DNA of 64,000 nt from Jeotgalibaca sp052266715 (GTDB lineage Bacteria; Bacillota; Bacilli; Lactobacillales; Aerococcaceae): the NCBI GenBank assembly GCA_052266715.1, contig JBQPRB010000008.1. One strand, written 5' to 3'. Under the pieces are notes generated by a model. The model made no database searches, was not told the origin of the DNA, and saw only the letters and a program-made list of their open reading frames with translations. Both the position numbers and the translations under genes were made by a program. This document shows, one piece after another, positions 16,331 through 25,123 of the stretch; within the stretch, counting starts at the first letter, position 1; each line of letters opens with the position of its first letter.

Positions 16331-17923
16331 TTAGTGACGGAAATGACGAATTCCCGTTTTTATCATTACCATATCCCGTTCGTCACAGGCAACTACAGAG
16401 TCTTTATCACGTATGGATCCACCTGGTTGGATTACCGCTGAGACACCATATTGATGGGCCAATGTAACCGTATCATCCATCGGGAAGAACGCATCACTCG
16501 CCATTAACAAGTGATCACTAGTAACCGCAGTGTTATTTTTAGCTTGTTTCAGAGCAATTTCAGCTGCCCCGACCCGGTTCATTTGACCGGCACCGATCCC
16601 TAATGTCATATGGTCATTACCAATGACAATGGCGTTACTCTTGACGTGCTTAGCAACTTTCATCAAGAAATTCAAACCTTTTTCTTCTGCTTGTGAAGGC
16701 GCACGATTCGTCATCACTTCCCAATCCGCTGGCGCTTCTGTGAATGAACCCTTGACTAATTCCGAAGATTGATCAACGTCTTGAATCAATAGTCCACCAC
16801 TTACCGTTACCATTTCTTGCGCTGGTTCTGTTTGTGTATGCATTTCAACTACCAATAAACGAATATTTTTCTTTTTCATCAAAATCTCTAATGCATCCGG
16901 ATCAAACGCTGGTGCAATGACGATTTCCAAGAATATGCCATGCAATTTTTCAGCTAGTTTTTTTGTAACTGTTTCATTAACAGCAACAATACCGCCGAAA
17001 ATAGAAATTGAATCGGCTAAATAACAGCGTTCAAACGCTTCCTCAACCGAAGAACCTATAGCAACACCACACGGATTCATGTGTTTAACAGCTACAGCTG
17101 CAGGTTCAGAAAATTCGTTTATCAACTTAACGGCAGCATCTGCATCTTTAATGTTATTGAAAGATAAAGCTTTACCGTGCAATTGTTTCGCACCTGCGAT
17201 GGTTGTTGCTGGCGCATTGACTTCCTTATAAAAACTTGCTTTTTGATGGCCATTCTCGCCATAACGTAAAGCAGTTCCATCAAGGTATGTCTTCGTAACA
17301 TGCTGCCAAGGTTGTTCAATTTCACCGAGACGTACGCGTTGTTCGTTCATGTATTGGCTGATTAATGTATCGTAATGACTTGTTAATTCGAACACTTTTG
17401 TGGCCAAATAGAAACGATATTCAAAGGATGTTTCACCTTGTTCTGCCAATTGACTGATGAAAGCAGGATAGTCAGCTGGATCTGTAACGACTGAAACACG
17501 ACGATAATTTTTGGCGGAACTGCGCAACATAGTTGGTCCACCAATATCAATATTTTCAATCGCTTCTTCAAGCGTAACACCAGGTTTTAAAATAGTTTCT
17601 TTAAAAGGATAGAGATTCACAATGACATAGTCGATTGCAATAATGTCTTGCGAAGCCATCTGTTGGCTATGAATCGGATCATCCACATTTGCCAACAAAC
17701 CACCATGCACTTTAGGGTGGAGTGTCTTAACGCGACCATCCATCATTTCAGGAAATCCTGTATAAGAATCAACGGTATCAACAGCGAACCCTGCATTTTT
17801 CAGGTATTCGAAAGTGCCTCCTGTCGATAGCAAGGAAACACCTTGTTCTATCAGGGCTTTTGCCACTTGATCCAATCCGGACTTGTCTGAAACACTCAAT
17901 AAAGCATACTTTTTATAAGACAT
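16331..17923 (-). CDS. purH: bifunctional AICAR transformylase/IMP cyclohydrolase
   Basis: Catalyses the last two steps to IMP: formyl transfer from 10-formyl-THF and cyclisation. The 530-residue product is slightly longer than most bacterial PurH (about 510-515). The N-terminal IMP cyclohydrolase domain includes LSTGGTFEYL and NIDIGGPTMLRSSAKN. The transformylase domain has the catalytic KHMNPCG and DAFFPMDD. It overlaps purN by 11 nt. Confidence 0.95.
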   Translation of the reverse strand: MSYKKYALLSVSDKSGLDQVAKALIEQGVSLLSTGGTFEYLKNAGFAVDTVDSYTGFPEMMDGRVKTLHPKVHGGLLANVDDPIHSQQMASQDIIAIDYVIVNLYPFKETILKPGVTLEEAIENIDIGGPTMLRSSAKNYRRVSVVTDPADYPAFISQLAEQGETSFEYRFYLATKVFELTSHYDTLISQYMNEQRVRLGEIEQPWQHVTKTYLDGTALRYGENGHQKASFYKEVNAPATTIAGAKQLHGKALSFNNIKDADAAVKLINEFSEPAAVAVKHMNPCGVAIGSSVEEAFERCYLADSISIFGGIVAVNETVTKKLAEKLHGIFLEIVIAPAFDPDALEILMKKKNIRLLVVEMHTQTEPAQEMVTVSGGLLIQDVDQSSELVKGSFTEAPADWEVMTNRAPSQAEEKGLNFLMKVAKHVKSNAIVIGNDHMTLGIGAGQMNRVGAAEIALKQAKNNTAVTSDHLLMASDAFFPMDDTVTLAHQYGVSAVIQPGGSIRDKDSVVACDERDMVMIKTGIRHFRH

Positions 17924-18506
17924 TTGATTCTTCCTTCCCAGAAAATTCTTTTTGAATATTTTGGAGCACTTTTGTATAAAGACGGTGTTCCACTAAATGA
18001 ACGGCTTCTTCTAAGTCTGATAATTCCCACTCAGGATTAATCGCAATTTTTTCTTGAGCAATTATTTTTCCTGTATCAATACCTTCATCCACATAAAAAA
18101 CAGTTACACCCGTTTCTGATACACCTGAATCAAATGCGTCTTGAATACCATTTTTACCCGGAAAAGCCGGTAAATATGAAGGGTGAATATTAATAATCTG
18201 ATTCGGATAAGCCTGTAGTAGTGGAGATTTCAAAATGCGCATGAACCCAGCCAGTATGATGTAATCAACGCTGTAAGGTTTTAGAAACGCAATCACTGCA
18301 CGTTCCCAATCTTCACGGCTATCAAAGCCCTTTGGCGAAGAAACGTAAACAGGAATACCTGCCTTCTTAGCCCGTTCAATAACATAGGCTTTGGGTCTAT
18401 CACATACAAGGCAAGCAATTTCAACAGCCAGTTGTCCGGATTGTACATTGCCGATTATTGTTTGGACATTCGACCCGTTACCCGAGGCAAACAGGGCAAT
18501 TTTCAT
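17913..18506 (-). CDS. purN: phosphoribosylglycinamide formyltransferase
   Basis: Uses 10-formyltetrahydrofolate to formylate GAR. The 197-residue product has the phosphate-binding FASGNGSNVQ, catalytic Asn-His region IINIHPSYLPAFPG and YVDEGIDTGKIIAQ. It overlaps purM by 4 nt and purH by 11 nt, so translation is coupled. Confidence 0.95.
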   Translation of the reverse strand: MKIALFASGNGSNVQTIIGNVQSGQLAVEIACLVCDRPKAYVIERAKKAGIPVYVSSPKGFDSREDWERAVIAFLKPYSVDYIILAGFMRILKSPLLQAYPNQIINIHPSYLPAFPGKNGIQDAFDSGVSETGVTVFYVDEGIDTGKIIAQEKIAINPEWELSDLEEAVHLVEHRLYTKVLQNIQKEFSGKEESNVL

Positions 18507-19540
18507 TTTGCCACCTCATTATTTTGAAGAATAACCGAATCTTGGCCTGTCTTTTCTTGAATTTCTCCCATTACAACTGCATCCGAAATGCTGGATAGCA
18601 CTTCTTCAACATCGTCTTTGGCAACAGCCAATACCATCCCAATTCCCATGTTAAAGACACCATACATTTCATCTAATTTCATTTCACCAAGCTCTTGCAT
18701 GACTGTAAAAATCTGGGGTGTTTTGATTGTATCGATTTGAACAACCGCTTGTTGGTTATCATTGAACATACGTGGTAAGTTTTCATAAAATCCTCCACCA
18801 GTAATGTGGCTGATACCATGCACAAGATCTTTATCCAATAAAGGTGCAACGTCTTTAACATAGATACGTGTTGGTTCCAACAATGCATCGATCAGTGCTG
18901 TTCCGTCCGGCAATTTATCTTCAAATTTCCAATTATTTTTTTTGAAAAAGAGATGACGAACCAAAGAGTAACCATTAGAGTGGATACCTGAACTCGGCAA
19001 ACCAATTAGTACGTCCCCGTTTTGAACACGTTCGGCAGTGATGACACGACTTTTTTCTGCAACACCGACACAGAAACCTGCTAAGTCAAATTCTTCCTTA
19101 GAATAAAGATCAGGCATTTCTGCCGTTTCGCCACCGATAAGAGCCGCTTTACTTTGTACACAGCCTTCTGCCACACCAGCTACGATTTTTTCAATTCGGT
19201 CTGGATTGTTTTTCCCAACTGCCAAATAATCCAGGAAGAATAACGGTTCTGCACCTTGCGCCAACACATCGTTGACACACATCGCTACACAGTCGATTCC
19301 AATCTTGTCCACTTTATCTGCTTGTTGTGCCAATAATATTTTTGTCCCTACGCCATCAGTGCCACTAATGAGTACGGGTTCCTTGTATTTACTGGTATCA
19401 AGTTGGAATAGACCACCAAAATTCCCCAAACCGCCCAATACACCTGCACGATTTGTTCGAGCAATATGCTTTTTCATTTTTTCTACCGCTTCATATCCTT
19501 TTTCGATATCAACACCAGATTCTTTATAAAGATTTGTCAT
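18503..19540 (-). CDS. purM: phosphoribosylformylglycinamidine cyclo-ligase
   Basis: AIR synthetase, ATP-dependent cyclisation of FGAM. The 345-residue product has the PurM-superfamily features DGVGTKILLAQ, DCVAMCVNDVLAQGAEPLFF, GGETAEMP and HITGGGFYENLPR. It follows purF with a 17-nt overlap. Confidence 0.95.
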   Translation of the reverse strand: MTNLYKESGVDIEKGYEAVEKMKKHIARTNRAGVLGGLGNFGGLFQLDTSKYKEPVLISGTDGVGTKILLAQQADKVDKIGIDCVAMCVNDVLAQGAEPLFFLDYLAVGKNNPDRIEKIVAGVAEGCVQSKAALIGGETAEMPDLYSKEEFDLAGFCVGVAEKSRVITAERVQNGDVLIGLPSSGIHSNGYSLVRHLFFKKNNWKFEDKLPDGTALIDALLEPTRIYVKDVAPLLDKDLVHGISHITGGGFYENLPRMFNDNQQAVVQIDTIKTPQIFTVMQELGEMKLDEMYGVFNMGIGMVLAVAKDDVEEVLSSISDAVVMGEIQEKTGQDSVILQNNEVAK

Positions 19541-20963
19541 GATTGCTCTCCCTTAAAATTTGTTTTTGAATAGGAGTCAGATTCGCACGGAATAATGCTT
19601 CATTTTCTCCTAAACCAGCAGCATAATACCCATCAAAAATACTTAGTGATAACCCTTTATTCGGGGCATCAAAATGGGTGCCGATTCCTTTAATCAAGCC
19701 ATCGATGGATAAAAAGCCTAAACTGTCACAACCGAATCCGGCACACATTTCTTCAACCGTGTAGTTAGCAGCTACCAATTCATTGGTCGTTGACATATCT
19801 ACACCATAAAAGTTCGGAAAACAGATTGGTGGACTTGTTATTCTCAGATGAATTTCACGTGCTCCTGCTTCTTTTAAGATTTGAATGAGCCGTTTAGAAG
19901 TTGTTCCGCGCACAATGGAATCATCAACCAACACAATCGATTTCCCTTCCACTACCCCACGTACGGCAGATATCTTTTTACGAACACCTTGTTCGCGAAG
20001 CTCTTTCGTCGGTTCAATAAATGTCCGGCCCACATATTGATTTTTGACCAAGCCCATTTCATAAGGCAATCCACTTTGCTCTGCATAACCAGTCGCAGCA
20101 GATAAGGAAGAGTTCGGAACCCCGATAACCATATCCGCCTCCGGACAAGGTTTCTCCAATGCTAATTGCTTGCCTAAATTCTTGCGCGCACTATGGACGG
20201 TGATTCCGGCAAATTCAGAATCAGGACGAGCAAAGTAAACATACTCCATCGATTCAATCGAAATTTGCGTTTCTGTTTCATACTGTTCCATACGAATCCC
20301 TTCATCCGTCACGACGATATACATACCCGCATGGATATTACCAGTGACCTTGCCACCCAATGCGTCGATGGCGCATGTTTCGCTTGTTATGATTGTTGTC
20401 TTGGTTTCAGCTATTTCACCATATGATAAAGGGCGGAAACAATTAGGATCAACAATTCCATACATGGCATCACGTGTCAAAATGATAAAATTAAAGCCGC
20501 CTTTTAACCGCTTCAGTGATGCTCTTACTTTTTCTTCAAACGTTGCTTCTTTACTACGACGTATCAGATGCACTAAAATTTCTGCATCAGAAGAAGAGGA
20601 GAAGACTGCGCCCTCATCCTCTAGCTCCTTTCTTAACGATTGGCTGTTAATTAAATTTCCGCTTTGAGCAACCGCTATGCTTGCGTCCAGAAAATTAAAT
20701 ACAAGCGGTCCAACATTTTCTAAGTCATTCAATTTACCATTCAATGTGTAGTGAATCTTGCCTACTGAACGATTACCTTTTAGTTTTTCAAGGTGACTCT
20801 TATCCTGAAAAACCTGGGAAAGCAAGCCAGTGCCACGGTAGTGTTTTAACGTACCATCATCACTGACAGCAATACCCGCCCCATCTTGGCCACGATGCTG
20901 TAGAGCATGCAGTCCAAAATAAGCAAGTTGTTCAGCCTGATGATGATTCCAGATGCCAATCAC
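19524..20963 (-). CDS. purF: amidophosphoribosyltransferase with degenerate glutaminase domain
   Basis: Makes 5-phosphoribosylamine from PRPP, the first step of purine synthesis. The phosphoribosyltransferase half looks intact: VPNSSLSAATGYAEQSGLPY, GRTFIEPTKELREQGVR and the PRPP motif IVLVDDSIVRGTT at residues 343-355. The N-terminal glutaminase half is recognisable (LQHRGQDGAGI, SSDAEI) but lacks catalytic residues. The protein starts MIGIWNHH where others have Cys1 in CG(V/I)FGIW. RYATAG is HYTLNG (Arg73 to His71). HNGN is QSGN (the oxyanion Asn is Ser101). Start: GTG at 20963 with AAAGGGGGA 6 nt upstream; a TTG at 20996 lies in purL, has no site and would not restore CGVFG. The four Cys ligands of the B. 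subtilis Fe-S cluster are also absent. Activity with free ammonia is inferred. Confidence 0.93.
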   Translation of the reverse strand: MIGIWNHHQAEQLAYFGLHALQHRGQDGAGIAVSDDGTLKHYRGTGLLSQVFQDKSHLEKLKGNRSVGKIHYTLNGKLNDLENVGPLVFNFLDASIAVAQSGNLINSQSLRKELEDEGAVFSSSSDAEILVHLIRRSKEATFEEKVRASLKRLKGGFNFIILTRDAMYGIVDPNCFRPLSYGEIAETKTTIITSETCAIDALGGKVTGNIHAGMYIVVTDEGIRMEQYETETQISIESMEYVYFARPDSEFAGITVHSARKNLGKQLALEKPCPEADMVIGVPNSSLSAATGYAEQSGLPYEMGLVKNQYVGRTFIEPTKELREQGVRKKISAVRGVVEGKSIVLVDDSIVRGTTSKRLIQILKEAGAREIHLRITSPPICFPNFYGVDMSTTNELVAANYTVEEMCAGFGCDSLGFLSIDGLIKGIGTHFDAPNKGLSLSIFDGYYAAGLGENEALFRANLTPIQKQILRESNHDKSL

Positions 20964-20976
20964 TGTGTTTCCCCCT

Positions 20977-23217
20977 TTAGTTAAACGTACGCACAAGCGC
21001 TTTTGGTAAAGCTTGTTGCCACTGTGCTTTAAGTTCTGTCAATGCCAATTCTGCACGAGATTCTCGTGTTTGGACTGTAGCAGTTGCTCCTTCAACAGTA
21101 GAGCCAATAACTACAACTAATTCACCCATGTTTGATTCCTGGATGAACTGTTCAAATGATGCTTGTTTTTCTCTTGAAACAGTCACGATAAAGCGTGATT
21201 GCGTTTCACTGAATAGTTGCGCATCAGTTAATGACGTTTCCATATCAAATCCTAGTTGCGTTCCAAATGCCTTTTGGACCAAACCAACCAACAATCCTCC
21301 CTCAGAAAGATCATGAGCAGATTGCAAGAAGCCCTTTTTGTTAGCATGGAAAACAAAATCTTGACTTTGTTTTTCGGCTGCTAAATCAAAATTAATTTGA
21401 CCGTAAATTTCACCCGCCTGAAGTTTTTGAATAACACTTCCAGCAAAGTCGTCACCCGTAGCCCCAACTAAATAAATAACATCTCCCGCTTGCGCAAATT
21501 TTTGCGTTAGAATTTGGGATGTTTTCTCAATCAAACCGACCATACCTAAAATCGGTGTCGGATAAATGGATCCGCTTGGATTTGCATTGCTCAAAGATAC
21601 GTTTCCTGAAATAACCGGTGTATTCAATGTTTTACAAGCTTCAGAAATCCCTTTACTGGATTCTTCCAATTCATAGAAGATTTCAGGGTCATTCGGATTA
21701 CCAAAGTTCAAGCAGTCAGTGATTGCTAGAGGTAATCCACCTGAAGCAATGATGTTACGAGCGGATTCACTCACTGCAATTTGACCGCCTTTGTAAGGAT
21801 CCAAATAAACATAGCGGCTATTTCCGTCAGCAGTAATAGCAACAGCTTTATCAGTACCTTTAATGCGTAAAATCCCTGCATCACTACCAGGACCAGCAAT
21901 CGTATTATTCATTGCCATATGGTCAAATTGGGAGTATAGAGAAGATTTATCTGCTAAATCAGGACTCGTCAATAAGTCAGTTAACGTTTTTTCAATGTTG
22001 GCAACTTCCGGTTGGAATACTTCGCGTTTAGCTGCATTTTTTATTCTTTCGGGAACTTTTGAGGTTATATAGTTAGTTGGAACCCCATCTGCCAGTAAAT
22101 CAACGGGTAAATCAACAACCAATTCACCTTGTTGGTAAATTTTATATTGTTTTTCCCCGATTACTTCACCAATTACTGCTGCTTCCAGTCCATAACGATT
22201 GAACAGTTCAATAATTGCTGCTTCGCTTCCTTTTTCAATACACAAGAGCATGCGTTCTTGCGACTCTGAAAGCAAGAGTTCATAAGCGGTCATTGCTTCT
22301 TCACGAGCTGGCACTAGATCCATGTTCAACGAAAGTCCCATCTCCGCTTTTGATGCCATTTCAGAACTGGAAGAAACCAATCCCGCTGCTCCCATATCCT
22401 GTACACCAATAACTTCATTTTTGAAATCACGGAATAATTCAAGGAATGCATCAATCAAGCGTTTTTCCTTGAATGGATCTCCAGCTTGTACTGCTGAACC
22501 TTGATCTTGATTCTCAGCACCAAATTCTTTACTGGAGAAAGAAGCGCCGTGAATACCGTCACGTCCTGTTGTTGAACCTGCATATAAAATGGGGTTCCCC
22601 ACACCTGAAGCAATTCCGTTGAAAATACCATCATGGTCCACCAACCCAACACACATCGCATTAACCAATGGGTTGGCATTGTATGTTGCATCAAATTTAA
22701 CTTCACCAGCGATTGTAGGAATTCCTAATTGATTTCCATAATCTGCAATTCCTTCAACTGCTTTTTCAACTAAATATTTTGTGCGATCACGTTCCACATC
22801 ACCAAAACGCAAGGAGTCAACCAAAGCGATTGGCGTTGCACCCATACTGAAGATGTCACGAACACAGCCCCCAACACCAGTTGCAGCACCTTCATAAGGT
22901 TCAACAGCAGATGGTGAATTATGACTCTCCATTTTGAATACGATCCCTTGATTGTCGCCGATATCCACGATACCAGCCCCTTCACCAGGACCTTGGAGTA
23001 CTTGTGGGCCTTCCGTATGGAAGTTACGTAAAATAGGTTTAGATGTCTTATACGAACAGTGTTCACTCCACATTCCGGAAAAAATGCCTGTTTCTGTATA
23101 GTTGGGCAAACGCCCTAGAGAGGAAGAAATGGTTTCATACTCTTTATCAGTCAATCCCCACTCTTTATAAATTTTTGAATTCTTAACTTCTTCAGGAGTC
23201 ATTGCTTGTAGTTTCAT
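20977..23217 (-). CDS. purL: phosphoribosylformylglycinamidine synthase, synthetase subunit
   Basis: The ATP-dependent FGAM synthetase subunit, small PurL type (746 residues), which normally receives ammonia from PurQ through a complex with PurS. Visible motifs are SEHCSYKTSKP (catalytic His), FKMESHNSPSAVEPYEGAATG, GVQDMGAAGL, and the second-half SAHDLSEGGL. Nothing suggests loss of the ATP-dependent reaction. AAAGGA lies 6-7 nt before the ATG. It lies between purQ and purF. Confidence 0.96.
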   Translation of the reverse strand: MKLQAMTPEEVKNSKIYKEWGLTDKEYETISSSLGRLPNYTETGIFSGMWSEHCSYKTSKPILRNFHTEGPQVLQGPGEGAGIVDIGDNQGIVFKMESHNSPSAVEPYEGAATGVGGCVRDIFSMGATPIALVDSLRFGDVERDRTKYLVEKAVEGIADYGNQLGIPTIAGEVKFDATYNANPLVNAMCVGLVDHDGIFNGIASGVGNPILYAGSTTGRDGIHGASFSSKEFGAENQDQGSAVQAGDPFKEKRLIDAFLELFRDFKNEVIGVQDMGAAGLVSSSSEMASKAEMGLSLNMDLVPAREEAMTAYELLLSESQERMLLCIEKGSEAAIIELFNRYGLEAAVIGEVIGEKQYKIYQQGELVVDLPVDLLADGVPTNYITSKVPERIKNAAKREVFQPEVANIEKTLTDLLTSPDLADKSSLYSQFDHMAMNNTIAGPGSDAGILRIKGTDKAVAITADGNSRYVYLDPYKGGQIAVSESARNIIASGGLPLAITDCLNFGNPNDPEIFYELEESSKGISEACKTLNTPVISGNVSLSNANPSGSIYPTPILGMVGLIEKTSQILTQKFAQAGDVIYLVGATGDDFAGSVIQKLQAGEIYGQINFDLAAEKQSQDFVFHANKKGFLQSAHDLSEGGLLVGLVQKAFGTQLGFDMETSLTDAQLFSETQSRFIVTVSREKQASFEQFIQESNMGELVVVIGSTVEGATATVQTRESRAELALTELKAQWQQALPKALVRTFN

Positions 23218-23230
23218 GTTGGATCCTTTC

Positions 23231-23908
23231 TTAACCTTTAGTCACTTGATTGTAAAAAGATTCGAAAAACGGACGACCAGCTTCGCTACCTAATATTGCG
23301 TCCATTGCACGTTCCGGTTTCGGCATCATGCCAATAACATTTCCTGTTTCGTTTGATACACCGGCAATAGCATTCGTGCTGCCATTTGGATTTTTGGTTA
23401 CGTAGTTCATCACGATTTGGCCATTTTTTTCTAGCCTCTCAAGTGTTTCTTCATCCACATGGTATTGACCATACAAATGCGATATGGGTAAAGTAATTGA
23501 TTTAATTTCATCTTCAAAATTAGTAAAAACTGTATCTGTTTTTTTCAGAGAAACGTCAACAAATCCATTCACTGTTTTTAGGGTTTTGTTTTTTAAAAAA
23601 CCACCTGGCAATAATTCAAGCTCAGTTAAGATTTGGAATCCATTCCCCAAACCAATAACAGGTTTACCGGATTTAGCAAAGTCTTTAATCGCCTGGGCAA
23701 CAGCTGTAACTTTAGCAACTGCTCCGGGACGAACTGCATGTGCATAAGAGGCCCCACCAGGAATAAATAACCCCGCAAATTGGGACAAATCTGTTTTTTG
23801 CTCGTTTACGATTTCCACTTGGTCTTCATTAAATCCAACTGATAAAAGTGCTGCTAGAATGTCTGACTCCCCTGCGGAACCCGGGAAAGTAACGATTGCG
23901 ATTTTCAC
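23231..23908 (-). CDS. purQ: PurQ glutaminase-subunit homologue lacking Cys and His of the triad
   Basis: A 225-residue class I glutamine amidotransferase-fold protein, the normal length of Firmicute PurQ, which feeds ammonia to PurL. The fold markers are present (IPGGASYAHAV, GNGFQIL, the PxPER tail). The catalytic nucleophile is missing: G(V/I)CNGFQIL reads GLGNGFQIL, Gly88 coded by GGG. The triad His is also missing: MMPHPERA reads MMPKPERA, Lys197; only the Glu (199) remains. Substrate-pocket segments differ as well: SYGDYLR(A/C)GA is SYAHAVRPGA. It cannot be a normal glutaminase. It may be a structural partner of PurL/PurS. The GTG start overlaps the purS end region, with GAGGAGG upstream. 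Confidence 0.93.
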   Translation of the reverse strand: MKIAIVTFPGSAGESDILAALLSVGFNEDQVEIVNEQKTDLSQFAGLFIPGGASYAHAVRPGAVAKVTAVAQAIKDFAKSGKPVIGLGNGFQILTELELLPGGFLKNKTLKTVNGFVDVSLKKTDTVFTNFEDEIKSITLPISHLYGQYHVDEETLERLEKNGQIVMNYVTKNPNGSTNAIAGVSNETGNVIGMMPKPERAMDAILGSEAGRPFFESFYNQVTKG

Positions 23909-23909
23909 G

Positions 23910-24158
23910 TTACGCCTCCTCGCTATTCATTGAATAAGTTTCCATTGCTTTGTTAACCAATAATTTGTCAGCAAGTTCCTTAATAATGTTTTCTGCCTCT
24001 TCTTTAGATTCAGCTTCAACATTAAAAGTATAGGTACGTCCTAACTTAACAGAAGTGATGGCGTCCAAGCCCATTGCCTTGACAGTGCCATTTAACACTT
24101 CCTCTTCAGGGTTGATAACAGATTGTAAATACCGAACATTAACAGTCACTCGAAACAT
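23910..24158 (-). CDS. purS: FGAM synthase subunit PurS
   Basis: An 82-residue small subunit that bridges PurQ and PurL. The family pattern is clear: VTVNVRYLQSVINPEEEVLNG, ALGLD-like region AMGLDAITSVKLGR and the KLLVNKAMETY end. AGGAGG lies 7 nt before the ATG. First gene of the purine operon. Its retention shows that the PurL-PurS-PurQ complex is probably still assembled despite the inactive PurQ site. Confidence 0.94.
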   Translation of the reverse strand: MFRVTVNVRYLQSVINPEEEVLNGTVKAMGLDAITSVKLGRTYTFNVEAESKEEAENIIKELADKLLVNKAMETYSMNSEEA

Positions 24159-24200
24159 TTTAGTTTCCTCCTAATAAGTTAATAACACAGTAAAAATAAC

Positions 24201-24359
24201 AGATTATGTTCGTAATTACAATAGTTTTTGCGAATTAAATGATAATATTCTTAACATTTTCAGTATATTTGCACATTTTTGTCATTTTAGGACTTATTCA
24301 TAATAAGTGAATGTTTTTACTATTTTATTTATTAATGTTCGTTTTTTACGATTCGAAAT
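24201..24359 (-). promoter_or_regulatory. purine operon control region with candidate PurR boxes
   Basis: Two sites read on the minus strand as (A)ACGAACATTA-like PurBoxes, each with an inverted TTCG/CGAA partner. Site A: AAAAACGAACATTAAT at 24331-24346, partner ATTTCGAAT at 24351-24359. Site B: AATTACGAACATAAT at 24203-24217, partner TAATTCGCAAA at 24227-24237. The core fits the Firmicute PurR box (CGAAC with flanking A/T). I cannot place the -35/-10 boxes with confidence. Control by PurR and PRPP is inference; no purR gene is in the window. Confidence 0.6.
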
Positions 24360-24364
24360 AAAAA

Positions 24365-24386
24365 AAGCTGGAGTCTCCCCCAGCTT
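24365..24386 (-). terminator. terminator of the pgeF unit
   Basis: A hairpin AAGCTGG/CCAGCTT overlaps the pgeF stop codon and is followed on the minus strand by TTTTTTTATTTCG. It separates pgeF from the purine operon. Confidence 0.65.
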
Positions 24387-25107
24387 AGTTCATCATTACT
24401 ATCAAACCATTCAAACCATATTCCTTACCTTCTGCCCTCGCAGAATGTAAACAACCATCCATAAAGGTGGATACCCGGCTCACTTCGATATGTTCCTCTT
24501 TGATTCCTGCTTCACGCAGCAAAGATAGATTGGCATCCGTCATGCTTAAATGGAATTTATCCCCTTTAGGAACAATGAACGCATCACGATTATCAAAGCT
24601 TATAAACGCTTCATATACCTCTGATCCGACTTCATAATTTTCCATATCAATCGACGGTCCCACATACACCAAGATATTTTCCTTGTCACATCCAAATTCG
24701 TGCTCCATTTTTTCAATGGCTTTTTGCGAGATTCTCTGGACGGTTCCGCGCCATCCCGAATGGAGCGCAGCCAAAACTTTCTTTTTCGGATCATACAAAA
24801 CTATCGGTGTACAATCCGCATACTTCACAAGCAAAGCAACACCCGGTTTATCCGTAATCAGTCCATCTGTTTCAGGAAAATTTCTACCAAATATAAATGG
24901 ATCACCCGTTACGCCATCTGCATAACCAATGTTGTGACCATGGACTTGTTGACCAGAATAAATTTCTGTCGGATGGATGCCCATCTTATCTATAGCGCGC
25001 TTAACTTCTTTGACGATTTCAGGTCCTTTTGTTTGTTGCCGAAAATCGTAATCAAAACCCGCAACGAGAAAGGAGAGCCCCTTTCCCTTCATTAAATCTG
25101 ACTCCAT
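24385..25107 (-). CDS. pgeF: laccase-domain protein PgeF/YfiH family
   Basis: A 240-residue member of the YfiH/LACC1 family. Family members have been described as peptidoglycan editing factors (removing misincorporated L-Ser) and as purine-nucleoside phosphorolytic enzymes. The metal-binding residues are visible in QQVHGHNIG, VKYADCTPIVLYD and ALHSGWRGTVQ (His, Cys, His). The start ATG has AGGAG 7 nt upstream. It follows the unknown gene at 25124 by 16 bp and lies just upstream of the purine operon, but a terminator separates them. Confidence 0.88.
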   Translation of the reverse strand: MESDLMKGKGLSFLVAGFDYDFRQQTKGPEIVKEVKRAIDKMGIHPTEIYSGQQVHGHNIGYADGVTGDPFIFGRNFPETDGLITDKPGVALLVKYADCTPIVLYDPKKKVLAALHSGWRGTVQRISQKAIEKMEHEFGCDKENILVYVGPSIDMENYEVGSEVYEAFISFDNRDAFIVPKGDKFHLSMTDANLSLLREAGIKEEHIEVSRVSTFMDGCLHSARAEGKEYGLNGLIVMMN

Positions 25108-25123
25108 TCATTAACTCCTAACT

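Noticed and set aside
20963..20996. A longer PurF starting at the TTG at 20996, which would place a Cys at position 2
   Set aside because: No ribosome binding site, it overlaps purL, and the residues (CVRLTKGG) do not match the CG(V/I)FG motif that must surround the catalytic Cys.
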